The notes beneath the pieces were generated by a model that was not told the DNA's origin, made no database searches, and saw only the letters and a list, made by a program, of their open reading frames with translations. From Lactimicrobium massiliense (GTDB taxonomy: Bacteria > Bacillota_I > Bacilli_A > Erysipelotrichales > Erysipelotrichaceae): a stretch of 64,000 nt of DNA. Shown one piece after another: positions 54,500-62,278 of the stretch (its first letter is position 1; every line of letters starts with the position of its first letter). The position numbers and the translations under genes are program-made. Where the stretch lies: NCBI RefSeq assembly GCF_900343155.1, contig NZ_OUNG01000006.1:186001-250000 (forward strand), written 5' to 3'.

Positions 54500-55204
54500 A
54501 TGGGTCTTTTAAAACTGATCGGTGTTCTCATCGTCATTATTGGCTTTGCCCTGCGGTGGGACACAATTGCTACGGTTGTGGCTGCTGGCATTGCGACAGG
54601 TCTTGTTGCAGTGGCAGAAGGCTCCATGACCTTCATGGGAATTTTTGAAACATTCGGAAGTTCCTTCATCACCAACCGTACAGCAACACTGTTTGCTTTG
54701 ACAGTTGGCGTCATTGGTATCTGTGAGCGGTATGGTCTGCGTGACAAAGCAAAGGATTTCATCAAGAAGATGAAGTCTATGACCGTAGGCAGACTGCTGG
54801 CAGTATGGACCGTCATCCGTACATTGTCTGCAGCTTTCTCACTGCGTCTGGGCGGCCATGTACAGTTCATCCGTCCGATCATTCTCCCGATGTCCGAAGG
54901 TGCCATTGCCAACCGCTATGGTGACCAGGTACTCGAAGATGATGCAGAGGAGGACCGCCTCAAAGGTATTGCGGCTGGTACTGAAAACTTCGGCAACTTC
55001 TATGGTCAGAACTGCTTCATGGGCGCTTCCGGCACACTGCTGATCGTCAACACACTGACAACGCAGGGGCTGAACGTGGATGCGCTGCAGATTGCCATCA
55101 ATTCCTGGCCGATTGCGATTATCTGCATGGTTGTTTGCGCCGGCTATTATCTGTGGTATGACAAGTCACTCGATAAGAAATATGCAAAGGAGGCAGGAAA
55201 ATGA
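54500..55204 (+). CDS. DUF969 membrane protein (predicted permease half)
   Basis: 234 residues, several membrane helices (LIGVLIVIIGFALRWD, ATLFALTVGVIGICERYG). The loop with RLGGHVQFIRPIILPM and ENFGNFYGQNCFMGASG is typical of DUF969. Together with DUF979 it forms a two-part transporter family; linkage with pcp suggests 5-oxoproline or a related amide as substrate (inference from genomic association). ATG 54500 after AAAGGGG; overlaps the next gene by four bases. Confidence 0.88.
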   Translation: MGLLKLIGVLIVIIGFALRWDTIATVVAAGIATGLVAVAEGSMTFMGIFETFGSSFITNRTATLFALTVGVIGICERYGLRDKAKDFIKKMKSMTVGRLLAVWTVIRTLSAAFSLRLGGHVQFIRPIILPMSEGAIANRYGDQVLEDDAEEDRLKGIAAGTENFGNFYGQNCFMGASGTLLIVNTLTTQGLNVDALQIAINSWPIAIICMVVCAGYYLWYDKSLDKKYAKEAGK

Positions 55205-56163
55205 TTCAACAGGCAATTACACTGGTTCCTGCTGAGATCTCAGCAAAATATAATCCTGTTCTGCAGGAAATCTTCTATATCATCATTGGTTTGATCTTCA
55301 TCAGCAATGGTGTCAAGGCATTCCGTGACACATCCGTCAAAAAGCATACAACAACCGGTATCTTCTGGTGCATCATGGGTGTCTGCTTCATCGTAGGACC
55401 GTATGTACCGCCAGCCCTGATCGGCTTCCTGCTTGTCGCTACAGCTGTCATCACAGCCACAGGCGGCGTCGTAGAAACACACAACGATGTGCCAACCCGT
55501 GAAGAAACACGTGCCAATGCCGACAAGGTCGGATACAAGGTATTCATTCCGGCATTGATCCTGGCTCTGGTATCTGTGGTGCTTTCCTTCCTTGGCATCG
55601 TCTCTGCCAATAACTCCATTGGTGTCTCGGCTGTCTGCGGTGTCATTGCTGTTCTGGCCATTACAAAAGCACCGGCAAAGTCCATCATCACCGAAGGCAA
55701 CAGACTGCTGGACAACATGGGAGCCGTGGCATTCCTGCCGCAGCTGCTGTCTGCCCTTGGCGCACTGTTTACCGCAGCTGGTGTAGGTGATGTCATTGCC
55801 AGCGGTGTCGCTGCCATCATTCCAGCCCATGCCCATCTGATTGCCTGCATCGTCTACTGCGTTGGCATGGCATTATTCACCATGATCATGGGCAATGGCT
55901 TTGCAGCATTCTCTGTCATCACCGTCGGTATCGGTATTCCTTTCCTGATCAACGAGGGCGCAAACCCGGCTGTGGTTGGTGCACTTGGACTGACAGCAGG
56001 CTATTGCGGTACATTGATGACACCGATGGCTGCCAACTTCAACATCATGCCGGCGGCACTGCTGGAAACCAAAAACAAGTATGCCATTATCAAGTCACAG
56101 ATTCCGGTTGCTCTGATCATGCTGGCAGCACACATTCTGCTGATGTATTTCTGGGCATTCTGA
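55201..56163 (+). CDS. DUF979 membrane protein (predicted permease half)
   Basis: 320 residues, about nine membrane helices (FYIIIGLIFISNGVKAF, LILALVSVVLSFLGI, LTAGYCGTLMTPMAANFN). Partner of the DUF969 protein, probably forming one inner-membrane permease for 5-oxoproline-like compounds liberated by Pcp. ATG preceded by AAGGAGG. Terminator follows. Confidence 0.88.
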   Translation: MIQQAITLVPAEISAKYNPVLQEIFYIIIGLIFISNGVKAFRDTSVKKHTTTGIFWCIMGVCFIVGPYVPPALIGFLLVATAVITATGGVVETHNDVPTREETRANADKVGYKVFIPALILALVSVVLSFLGIVSANNSIGVSAVCGVIAVLAITKAPAKSIITEGNRLLDNMGAVAFLPQLLSALGALFTAAGVGDVIASGVAAIIPAHAHLIACIVYCVGMALFTMIMGNGFAAFSVITVGIGIPFLINEGANPAVVGALGLTAGYCGTLMTPMAANFNIMPAALLETKNKYAIIKSQIPVALIMLAAHILLMYFWAF

Positions 56164-56175
56164 AAACTCATTCTG

Positions 56176-56202
56176 GCAGTGGAGAAATCCACTGCTTTTT
56201 TT
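56176..56202 (+). terminator. Terminator after DUF979 gene
   Basis: GCAGTGG (56176-56182), loop AGAAAT, CCACTGC (56189-56195), then T run. Confidence 0.85.
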
Positions 56203-56210
56203 CATGCGTC

Positions 56211-56235
56211 GCTATTTTCAAATAAATAGTTGATG
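56211..56235 (+). repeat. Left terminal inverted repeat of the IS
   Basis: Begins GCTATTTTCAAATAAATAG and ends TTGATG; matches the reverse complement of 57372-57396 with about three differences. Confidence 0.75.
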
Positions 56236-56255
56236 TACCCGAACAAGTACATCAA
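56230..56255. repeat. Hairpin at the IS left end
   Basis: TTGATGTAC (56230-56238), eight bases, GTACATCAA (56247-56255): perfect 9-bp arms upstream of the transposase start, perhaps limiting outside readthrough or transposase translation. Confidence 0.55.
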
Positions 56256-56298
56256 GTTAATATCTATAACTTATCATGACTTCAGTTGAGGTGATGAT

Positions 56299-57351
56299 AT
56301 GCTCGTTAATCAGAATTTCCTGAATTCTTTATCTCCTGTCGAAATTGAATTCATTCGTGTTGGTTTAGAAAAGCTATTCAGAGAGAAAGTAAACTGTACG
56401 ACAACAAATTACGAGAATCTCTCTTTGCATGTTGAGAAATGTCCTCATTGTGGTTCAACTCACTTTGTTAAGAATGGCTTTAACCCACATAATCGTCAGA
56501 AATACAGATGTAAAAAATGCAAATCTGTTTTTATGGCAACAACAGGTACGATGTTTACTCATTCCAGAACAAGCTTTGATATCTGGACTACTTTTATCTC
56601 TGGCGAGCTTAACGGAATGACTCTGACTCAGCAGAGTGTAGCTACAGGCTTATCAGTTACTACCTGCTTCAACATGCGTCACAAGTTATATCAGGCTGCA
56701 GCAAAGATTCAGAATAATGTGGTCTTAAGTGGAAATGTTGAATTGGATCCTACTTATACCAAAATCAACCTGAAAGGGACCAGGAAGGATAAAATGCCAA
56801 GATTCAGCAAACAGCGTGGAAAGCATCGCCGTCATTCAACCAAGCGTGCTTTACCTGGCACCAGCCATCACAAGATCTGCCTGGTAACAGCTATTGATGA
56901 GCATGACAATATTCTCTTTAAAATTGGAGGATTAGGCAGAGAGAGTGCAGAAATTCTGAATCAATATAGCTCTCACTTCGCAGCGCATTCAACAATTATC
57001 AGTGATGACAGCCATAGCATTCAAACTTTCGTGGGCGATAATCACTTCAACAGTGACATTATTCCATCTAACGGTTATTTAACACCAAAGGGCAATACAG
57101 TATCTGAAGTAAACGAGCTTCACTCTGAGCTAAAAAACATGATCAGGCAGAAACATGGTATCAGCACAAGACATCTCCAGGGTTATTTGAATTGGATCGT
57201 CATGAAGAAATATTTAAAGTACAGGCTGGACATGCGCAAATGGAAATCAGAAGCATACATGGAAACAATGTTTGAACAGATTCCATTTACCTGTGCGGAG
57301 ATCCCAAAGCTTAAAATGCCAATTAACCTCTATGAGGCATATAGCTCATGA
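56299..57351 (+). CDS. Transposase, IS1595/ISXO2 type
   Basis: 350 residues. N-terminal zinc ribbon (CPHCGS near 49 and CKKCKS near 75) and a DDE-type core: VELDPTY near 149, ISDDSHS near 234, and the C-terminal NELHSELKNMIRQKHGISTRHLQGYLNWI block typical of the ISXO2-like group (given here as motif NELHSELKNMIRQ). ATG after a GAGGTGAT site. Codon use is visibly more A/T-rich than in neighbouring genes. Reading frame is intact, so the element could be active. Confidence 0.85.
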   Translation: MLVNQNFLNSLSPVEIEFIRVGLEKLFREKVNCTTTNYENLSLHVEKCPHCGSTHFVKNGFNPHNRQKYRCKKCKSVFMATTGTMFTHSRTSFDIWTTFISGELNGMTLTQQSVATGLSVTTCFNMRHKLYQAAAKIQNNVVLSGNVELDPTYTKINLKGTRKDKMPRFSKQRGKHRRHSTKRALPGTSHHKICLVTAIDEHDNILFKIGGLGRESAEILNQYSSHFAAHSTIISDDSHSIQTFVGDNHFNSDIIPSNGYLTPKGNTVSEVNELHSELKNMIRQKHGISTRHLQGYLNWIVMKKYLKYRLDMRKWKSEAYMETMFEQIPFTCAEIPKLKMPINLYEAYSS

Positions 57352-57371
57352 TATTTTGGTGTTTACAGCCT

Positions 57372-57396
57372 CATCAACTAAATCTTTGAAAATAGC
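57372..57396 (-). repeat. Right terminal inverted repeat of the IS
   Basis: Inverse partner of 56211-56235. It ends 13 bases before the CAGGGAA element of the comG operon, so the promoter box is spared. Confidence 0.75.
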
Positions 57397-57408
57397 GTTT
57401 TTTTTTTC

Positions 57409-57444
57409 TTCAGGGAAATGTGGTTTTGCAGGGGCATAGAGAGA
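57409..57444 (+). promoter_or_regulatory. Bipartite promoter-like element, copy 2 (comG)
   Basis: TTCAGGGAA at 57409-57417, 14 bases, GGGCATAGAGAGA at 57432-57444. As boxes: CAGGGAA (57411-57417), 17 bases, CATAGAG (57435-57441). Identical boxes and spacing to 22136-22171. The comGA start is 17 bases beyond the second box, with AAGGAGG between. Confidence 0.65.
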
Positions 57445-57460
57445 TGAAGGAGGAAGAGAC

Positions 57461-58441
57461 ATGGAAGACAGACTGCAGGACCTGCTGAGAATTGCACTGG
57501 CTTATCAGGTAACAGATATACATTTTTCTTTGCTGAGCCAGAAGGAGGAAGTAGCGATCGAGATGCGTGTGCATGGCACCATGGAACAACTGAAGCCGCA
57601 GGAAGATGATCTGCGCCTCTTTCATTATCTGATGTACCGTGCCAACCTTGATCTGTCCCGGATTTCTGTACCGCAGACGGGCTCCTTTGAGGAAGAAGTG
57701 GATGGGACCGTACTGTCACTGCGCTTTGCACTTGTGACAAGTTACAGGCTGACCAGCGGTGTATTGCGCATCCTGAATCATTCTTCCAGATTGCAGATTG
57801 ATGATCTGACCCGGGACAGACAGGCACAGGGCTTTCTGCATGATATTCTTCAACACCGCACCGGATTGTTTGTTTTATCAGGACCTACCGGATCTGGTAA
57901 GACAACCTCGCTCTATACCCTGCTGAACAGTGTTTCCGGAAGAAAAATCTATACCCTGGAAGATCCCGTGGAAGTGATTAATCCTGCGTATGTACAGCTG
58001 CAGATCAATGACAAGCAGCACATGTCCTATGCCGAAGGCATCAAGCAGCTGATGCGCCATGATCCCGACATTATCATGATTGGTGAAATCAGAGATTCTG
58101 AGGCAGCAGTGATGGCAGTGCGCTGTGCCTTGACGGGGCATCTGGTACTGACCTCACTGCATGCTTCAAGCTGCACTTCGGCAATACTGCGGTTATTGGA
58201 TCTTGGCGTCAAAGATTACCAGCTGAAGGATGTGCTTGGCGGCATATCCAACCAGCGGCTGTATCCATGCAGCCAGGGTATGACCGGCATTTATGAAATT
58301 ATGGACAGAAAGGAGGTGGACTACTGGTTTGCCAACAAAGAAACAAGTGAAGACTTCATCCCGTTGTCTGCCAAAGCATCCTTTGCGGCCGCAAACGGCA
58401 TTATTGAAAAAATGGCTGCGGCGGCGGATTTCACTTTCTGA
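57461..58441 (+). CDS. comGA: Competence pilus assembly ATPase ComGA
   Basis: 326 residues, GspE/PilB family. Walker A SGPTGSGKTTS near 140, Asp boxes TLEDPVE near 165, Walker B RHDPDIIMIGEIRDSE near 203 and the His box TGHLVLTSLHA near 227. No zinc tetracysteine domain, as in other ComGA. Powers assembly of the competence pseudopilus that takes up DNA. AAGGAGG precedes ATG 57461. Confidence 0.93.
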   Translation: MEDRLQDLLRIALAYQVTDIHFSLLSQKEEVAIEMRVHGTMEQLKPQEDDLRLFHYLMYRANLDLSRISVPQTGSFEEEVDGTVLSLRFALVTSYRLTSGVLRILNHSSRLQIDDLTRDRQAQGFLHDILQHRTGLFVLSGPTGSGKTTSLYTLLNSVSGRKIYTLEDPVEVINPAYVQLQINDKQHMSYAEGIKQLMRHDPDIIMIGEIRDSEAAVMAVRCALTGHLVLTSLHASSCTSAILRLLDLGVKDYQLKDVLGGISNQRLYPCSQGMTGIYEIMDRKEVDYWFANKETSEDFIPLSAKASFAAANGIIEKMAAAADFTF

Positions 58442-59411
58442 GCAGGATATCAAGGCTGCTGCCGTTCTGATGGACAGCGGCTTTTCCCTGGAAGAAACAA
58501 TGCATATTCTGCAGACACCTGCCAACAAATCATGTTTTGATGCCATCCGTTCTCACCTGGACAATGGCGAGCTGGCTGAGACGTTTCTCGGGCAGTATAT
58601 GCCATCCAGCTATCAAAGCTTCCTGCGTGATTTCCTGGCATATCTTCCTTTTCTGGACAGTCTGCAGCTTGCCATTGCCATCACTGCCCAGGAGAAGGAA
58701 CATCTTGCCATCATCGAAAAAGGACTGCTGTATCCGTGCATGTTAATGGCAGGAATGGCAGGCGGCATCTTCCTGTTTGAAAGAACTGTGCTGCCCACCA
58801 TGCTCAATATGATAACAGCTGTCAATGTTTCATCCGGCAATGTGGCTGTGCTGGCAGCACTGATGGCATGGTTTGCAAGAGGCCTGTTTGCGGCGGTTCT
58901 TGTTTTCACAGCCATCCTGTGGCTGTGCACCAGACAAACAAATATCGTCAAAGCATATCGTTTTGCAGCCCTGCACGTTCCCAACAGTCTGCCTGTGCAG
59001 CTGGCATCGACGCAGTTTACCCGTTTCTTTCAGGAATGTGTGCGAAGACAGATCAGTACCAGGCAGTCACTTCAGATTCTTTCACGAATGAATCAGCGGC
59101 CTTTGATTGCATTTCTTGCCAGTGAGCTGGACCATTCTTTCCAGAAGGGAGAATCACTGAGCCGGGCCGTCGTGTCTCCGTATCTTGAAAGCGCACTGGC
59201 CGCCTTTTTCCAGACAGCAGTTTATGCTGAAGATACTGCCGGCATCCTGACCGGCTATCTGCAGATGAGTCTGATGCGCACCAGGCATCAGATTGACCAT
59301 TTCACCCATGGAGTTCAGGCAGTCTGTTACCTGGCAGTGGGACTTGTCATCATCTTTGCTTACCGTATATTGCTGATGCCGATGGCAATGATGCAGCAGA
59401 TCGGCATCTGA
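58404..59411 (+). CDS. comGB: Competence pilus platform protein ComGB
   Basis: About 335 residues, GspF/PilC-type inner-membrane platform with two T2SSF halves (ISLSEQDIKAAAVLMDSG at the start; FTRFFQECVRRQISTRQSL in the second) and three membrane segments. No in-frame ATG fits the expected N-terminus; TTG 58404 giving MKKWLRRRISLSEQ is the best start. That overlaps comGA by 38 bases and lacks a clear ribosome site, so coupling is assumed. Confidence 0.85.
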   Translation: MKKWLRRRISLSEQDIKAAAVLMDSGFSLEETMHILQTPANKSCFDAIRSHLDNGELAETFLGQYMPSSYQSFLRDFLAYLPFLDSLQLAIAITAQEKEHLAIIEKGLLYPCMLMAGMAGGIFLFERTVLPTMLNMITAVNVSSGNVAVLAALMAWFARGLFAAVLVFTAILWLCTRQTNIVKAYRFAALHVPNSLPVQLASTQFTRFFQECVRRQISTRQSLQILSRMNQRPLIAFLASELDHSFQKGESLSRAVVSPYLESALAAFFQTAVYAEDTAGILTGYLQMSLMRTRHQIDHFTHGVQAVCYLAVGLVIIFAYRILLMPMAMMQQIGI

Positions 59412-59422
59412 AAGGAAAGACT

Positions 59423-59731
59423 ATGAAAAAGAACAACCACAAAGGATTCACACTTCTGGAAATGACAGTTGTCATTGTCATCATTTCCGTTTTATTTCTG
59501 CTGACTGTTCCCAATATCAAAACAACTCTTGGCATTGTCAATGACAAGGGCTGCCGTGCAATTGAAAAGGTGGCAGATGCCGCCATACTGGAATACAAAA
59601 TGAAATTTGACCAGTACCCGGGAAGCGTATCTGATCTTGTTTCTGCCGGCCTATTAAGCGAAAATCAGACAACATGCGATCATAACGAAAAGAGCCTGAC
59701 GATCTATGATGGTACCGCGCACATTGAATAA
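59423..59731 (+). CDS. comGC: Major competence pseudopilin ComGC
   Basis: 102 residues. Prepilin leader MKKNNHKG then FTLLEMTVVIVIISVL with Glu at +5, the peptidase (ComC) site and pilin helix. The two Cys (CRAIEK and TTCDH) may form a disulfide as in Bacillus. GAAAGGAAAG precedes ATG. Main subunit of the transformation pilus. Confidence 0.93.
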   Translation: MKKNNHKGFTLLEMTVVIVIISVLFLLTVPNIKTTLGIVNDKGCRAIEKVADAAILEYKMKFDQYPGSVSDLVSAGLLSENQTTCDHNEKSLTIYDGTAHIE

Positions 59732-60035
59732 ACATGGCTTTACACTGCTTGAAATGATGATTGTGATTCTGTGTCTTGGCGTGTTTGCCAGTATGAGTCT
59801 GCCCGTTCTTTCTGAACAGGAAATGATCCAGCGCTTTTTGTGGCCAGGCGGCTATCTGCAGATGCAGGCAAGGGCAATGGCTCTGGCAGAGAATCAGGAG
59901 TATGTTGATTCATCTGGAAAACTTCCCGTGATTTACTTCAATGAAAAAGGTAATGTCAAAAGGGCACAGACTGTATATCCGGGTGGAAAGAAGATCATCA
60001 TTGAGCTGGGAGGCGGCCGTCTTGTTACACCGTAA
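59706..60035 (+). CDS. comGD: Minor pseudopilin ComGD
   Basis: 109 residues. Leader MMVPRTLNKHG then FTLLEMMIVILCLGV with Glu at +5. Starts inside comGC (ATG 59706 or 59709), 26 bases of overlap, with no strong ribosome site. Minor pilin of the DNA-uptake pilus. Confidence 0.88.
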   Translation: MMVPRTLNKHGFTLLEMMIVILCLGVFASMSLPVLSEQEMIQRFLWPGGYLQMQARAMALAENQEYVDSSGKLPVIYFNEKGNVKRAQTVYPGGKKIIIELGGGRLVTP

Positions 60036-60237
60036 TGGCTTTCTGCTAAGTGAGGCGCTGATTGCCGTTCTGATTACTGCAATGCTTTGTCTTGTTGTGT
60101 ATGGTGCTGCTGCACTGCACACAGCAGGCAGTCAGGATATTAAGCAGAAACGGCAGCAGATGGCCGAGCACTTCGAGGATGCCCTGGGACAGATGAAAGG
60201 ATGTGAAGAAACGTGTCAAGCCACGGCTTCGCCTTAG
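60022..60237 (+). CDS. comGE: Minor pseudopilin ComGE
   Basis: 71 residues from TTG 60022, eight bases after GGGAGG. Leader MLHRNG then FLLSEALIAVLITAML with Glu at +5. Very short for a pilin and begins with a rare start codon; ends overlapping comGF. Assigned by place and leader, not by a specific motif. Confidence 0.75.
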   Translation: MLHRNGFLLSEALIAVLITAMLCLVVYGAAALHTAGSQDIKQKRQQMAEHFEDALGQMKGCEETCQATASP

Positions 60238-60608
60238 GGGATGTATTGATGACGATCCTGATCAGTGTGATGCTGCTGCCTGCGGTGACGGCATGTCTTT
60301 GGATACTGCCTCAGCTGACCGCATTTGATGAAAGTATCCAGGATGAGATTGCCCTGCAGCAGTTGCGAAGAATTCTGATGCTTTCCTATGATCTGGAATG
60401 CCGCAATGATACATTGTATTTTCAATACCAGGGAAGAGACTGTCAGCTTGTGCTGCGCAATCACCGCATGATCCTGCAGCCTGGCACCCAGATCTTTCTC
60501 AATGACATTGATGCACTCTCATTTGGCATGGAGCAGGAGGTGATCTATGTATACTACCAGCGCGGAAATGAAACATATCAGGCTGCGGCTGCATACAGTG
60601 AACGGTAA
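60213..60608 (+). CDS. comGF: Minor pseudopilin ComGF
   Basis: 131 residues from GTG 60213. A very short leader MSSHG precedes FALGDVLMTILISVMLLP; the +5 residue is Asp rather than Glu. C-terminal part resembles the beta-rich ComGF region (LQLRRIL-like QQLRRILMLSYDLECRND, FQYQGRDCQLVLRNHRM). Two Cys are present. Overlaps comGE and comGG. Confidence 0.8.
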   Translation: MSSHGFALGDVLMTILISVMLLPAVTACLWILPQLTAFDESIQDEIALQQLRRILMLSYDLECRNDTLYFQYQGRDCQLVLRNHRMILQPGTQIFLNDIDALSFGMEQEVIYVYYQRGNETYQAAAAYSER

Positions 60609-60951
60609 TGTCTCGGCGTATTTTCTGAGTGTTTTTCTGCTTGCCGTCACGGTTTGCGCTGCTTTTGCTGCCATGATGCAGCAGCGCTTTGCGTCCATTC
60701 TTTTCCTGGAAAAAGCACAAAAATACCAGATTGCGGAAATGCAGGTCATCCAGGCACTGAAATGTGCCCTCTGTACAGATGCAGTATCCATTTCTTCTTC
60801 TGAAAATACGATTTTTGACATGGAACTGGCATCTGGAACTGCCTATGCCACAATTTCCTGGCCGGTGCGTGAGGCAATGACAATTGTGTATGATGAACAG
60901 ACGGGAAGAGTGTTTGATTTTCATGCAGAACGGATGGATGCAGACAGTTGA
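60547..60951 (+). CDS. comGG: Competence protein ComGG
   Basis: 134 residues. ATG 60547 after AGGAGGTGATCT, the best ribosome site in the operon. N-terminal hydrophobic helix (SAYFLSVFLLAVTVCAAFAAMM) follows NGNV; the prepilin cleavage pattern is degenerate and lacks the +5 acidic residue, as is common in ComGG. Last gene of comG. Confidence 0.8.
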   Translation: MYTTSAEMKHIRLRLHTVNGNVSAYFLSVFLLAVTVCAAFAAMMQQRFASILFLEKAQKYQIAEMQVIQALKCALCTDAVSISSSENTIFDMELASGTAYATISWPVREAMTIVYDEQTGRVFDFHAERMDADS

Positions 60952-60970
60952 TAAAGATCCTGGTTTGCGG

Positions 60971-60998
60971 TTGACAGGCTATGCCAATCAAATAAAAT
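60971..60998 (+). promoter_or_regulatory. Promoter before the 61102 membrane-protein gene
   Basis: TTGACA (60971-60976), 16 bases, TAAAAT (60993-60998). Transcription would begin around 61005 and leave a leader of nearly 100 bases. Confidence 0.6.
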
Positions 60999-61058
60999 TA
61001 AGATGATTCACACGTCAGGCTGTTTTCCTGGCACACTTTTGATTGACATGAAAATATA

Positions 61059-61083
61059 AAATGTGCTGATATAGCACATTTTT
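61059..61083 (+). terminator. Hairpin with short T run in the leader after comG
   Basis: AAATGTGCT (61059-61067), GATAT, AGCACATTT (61073-61081), TT. Ends seven bases before the AAGGAG of the next gene. It can end comG transcripts and also sits in the leader of the next gene, as an attenuator or readthrough block. Confidence 0.6.
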
Positions 61084-61101
61084 GATACAAAGGAGACTAT
61101 C

Positions 61102-62040
61102 GTGAAACCATCTCTTCGCTACTATCACAAAAGAACCGCTCTGCCTTCCGACCGTTTTCATCATGCCCCGGCTGCCCGCCATATCCCATACCATTCCAAA
61201 ACCAGAAATACGGTTTCGGTGCTTGTCAAAGATACACTGCATGTAAGTGAACAGGCACCAGAGGTAAAAACGATGCAGGCAGATGCCTCCGTCAAGCATG
61301 AGAATTTCGATATTCTGACGGAACATGCAAAGCTTGAAAAGAAAGAAAAGCCTTCTTTCAAAGAGAAAATGGCAGCCCGCCATGCACGGGTGGAACAGGC
61401 CCGCGATGCAGAGGTCAGTGCCATTGTCAGACGGCATCATTATTCTTTCTCGGAACTGCTGCTGCATCCATATGCTTGTATGGAGAATGAAGCCTATGAG
61501 GAGATTCCTTCGCCATTTCTGGCAAGTCTTGGCAGAATGATCATCAAATGGCTGATTGCGTCCGCATTCCTTGCCATTGGTTTCAAGAAGATTGTGGATA
61601 CACAGAATTTCAGCTATCTGCGCCTGAACTTTACACATACAGCAGAGATTGCTTTCAGGCTGCTGGTGATCTTTGTACTGGCAGAAAGCATCGGTTATCT
61701 GATCAATGTCTTTGTCTCTATCTTCCGCCATGAAAAGATTACGGTAACCCGGATCTTTGCCATTGGTACAATGGGCTGGCTTTCTGAATCAGCCGCGTTC
61801 CTCGTGGCGGGGCTGATTTCTTTGAAGAGTCCGGAAGTCGGCATCATCATCATGATCGGCGTTGTTCTGTACGGTGTTTTCCTGAAAAATCATGTCATTG
61901 CCGAAAGCACCAGTGCAAGGGTAGAGACACAGTCCATTGTGACAACAGTCTGTATGATGATTGCCCTGTATATGATTTACAAGTGGTTCGGTGCTGCTGA
62001 GCATTCTTTGATTGAACTGCTGCTGGAAATCTATGCGTGA
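61102..62040 (+). CDS. Unknown membrane protein with charged N-terminal domain
   Basis: 312 residues from GTG 61102, six bases after AAGGAG. The first 145 residues are hydrophilic, His/Lys/Arg-rich and probably cytosolic (KLEKKEKPSFKEKMAARHAR). Then about five membrane helices: WLIASAFLAIGF, LLVIFVLAESIGYLINVFV, AAFLVAGLISL, VGIIIMIGVVLYGVFL, VTTVCMMIALYMIYKW. I do not recognise the family; a Yip1-like fold is possible. It lies between comG and ribU without obvious tie to either. Confidence 0.75.
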   Translation: MKPSLRYYHKRTALPSDRFHHAPAARHIPYHSKTRNTVSVLVKDTLHVSEQAPEVKTMQADASVKHENFDILTEHAKLEKKEKPSFKEKMAARHARVEQARDAEVSAIVRRHHYSFSELLLHPYACMENEAYEEIPSPFLASLGRMIIKWLIASAFLAIGFKKIVDTQNFSYLRLNFTHTAEIAFRLLVIFVLAESIGYLINVFVSIFRHEKITVTRIFAIGTMGWLSESAAFLVAGLISLKSPEVGIIIMIGVVLYGVFLKNHVIAESTSARVETQSIVTTVCMMIALYMIYKWFGAAEHSLIELLLEIYA

Positions 62041-62050
62041 GGAAAATTTG

Positions 62051-62078
62051 TTGCATTCTCTTTGCATTCCGTTATAAT
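62051..62078 (+). promoter_or_regulatory. Promoter of the FMN riboswitch-ribU unit
   Basis: TTGCAT (62051-62056), 16 bases, TATAAT (62073-62078). The aptamer starts about a dozen bases on. Confidence 0.75.
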
Positions 62079-62090
62079 TTGGTTGATAAA

Positions 62091-62202
62091 ACTCAGGGCA
62101 AGGTGAAATTCCTGACCGGCGGTAAACCCCGCGACTTCCTGCTGAGGCAGGAACCGAATCGGTGAAATTCCGATGGCGACAGTAAAGTCTGGATGAAAGA
62201 GT
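62091..62202 (+). ncRNA. FMN (RFN) riboswitch
   Basis: Conserved RFN elements: CAGGGCAAGGTGAAATTCCT, GACCGGCGGTAAACCCCGCGAC, then a variable stem, CCGAATCGGTGAAATTCCGAT, GGCGACAGTAAAGTCTGGAT, closed by ACTC (62091) with GAGT (62199-62202). Downstream, CCCC (62246-62250 area) and GGGG precede the AGAGGAGG ribosome site, so FMN may hide the site; the exact switch mechanism is not resolved. Confidence 0.95.
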
Positions 62203-62278
62203 GAACATCTTTTATAGGTATACCCGGAGGTTTTTATCTGAAAGACCCCCTTTTTTAGTGGGGCAGAGGAGGAAAACC

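Larger units (their letters stand above)
56211..57396 (+). mobile_element. IS1595-like insertion sequence
   Basis: About 1186 bases with one transposase gene and imperfect terminal inverted repeats: left 56211-56235 and right 57372-57396, both beginning GCTATTTTCAAA on their own strand and ending TTGATG, about 22 of 25 identical. The flanks show no matching 8-bp target duplication (CATGCGTC versus GTTTTTTT), so the element may be old or its ends slightly different. It sits between the DUF979 terminator and the comG promoter element. Confidence 0.8.

Noticed and set aside
56203..57404. Target-site duplication flanking the IS
   Set aside because: The 8 bases on the left (CATGCGTC) and right (GTTTTTTT) of the inverted repeats do not match; shifting the ends by one or two bases does not help.
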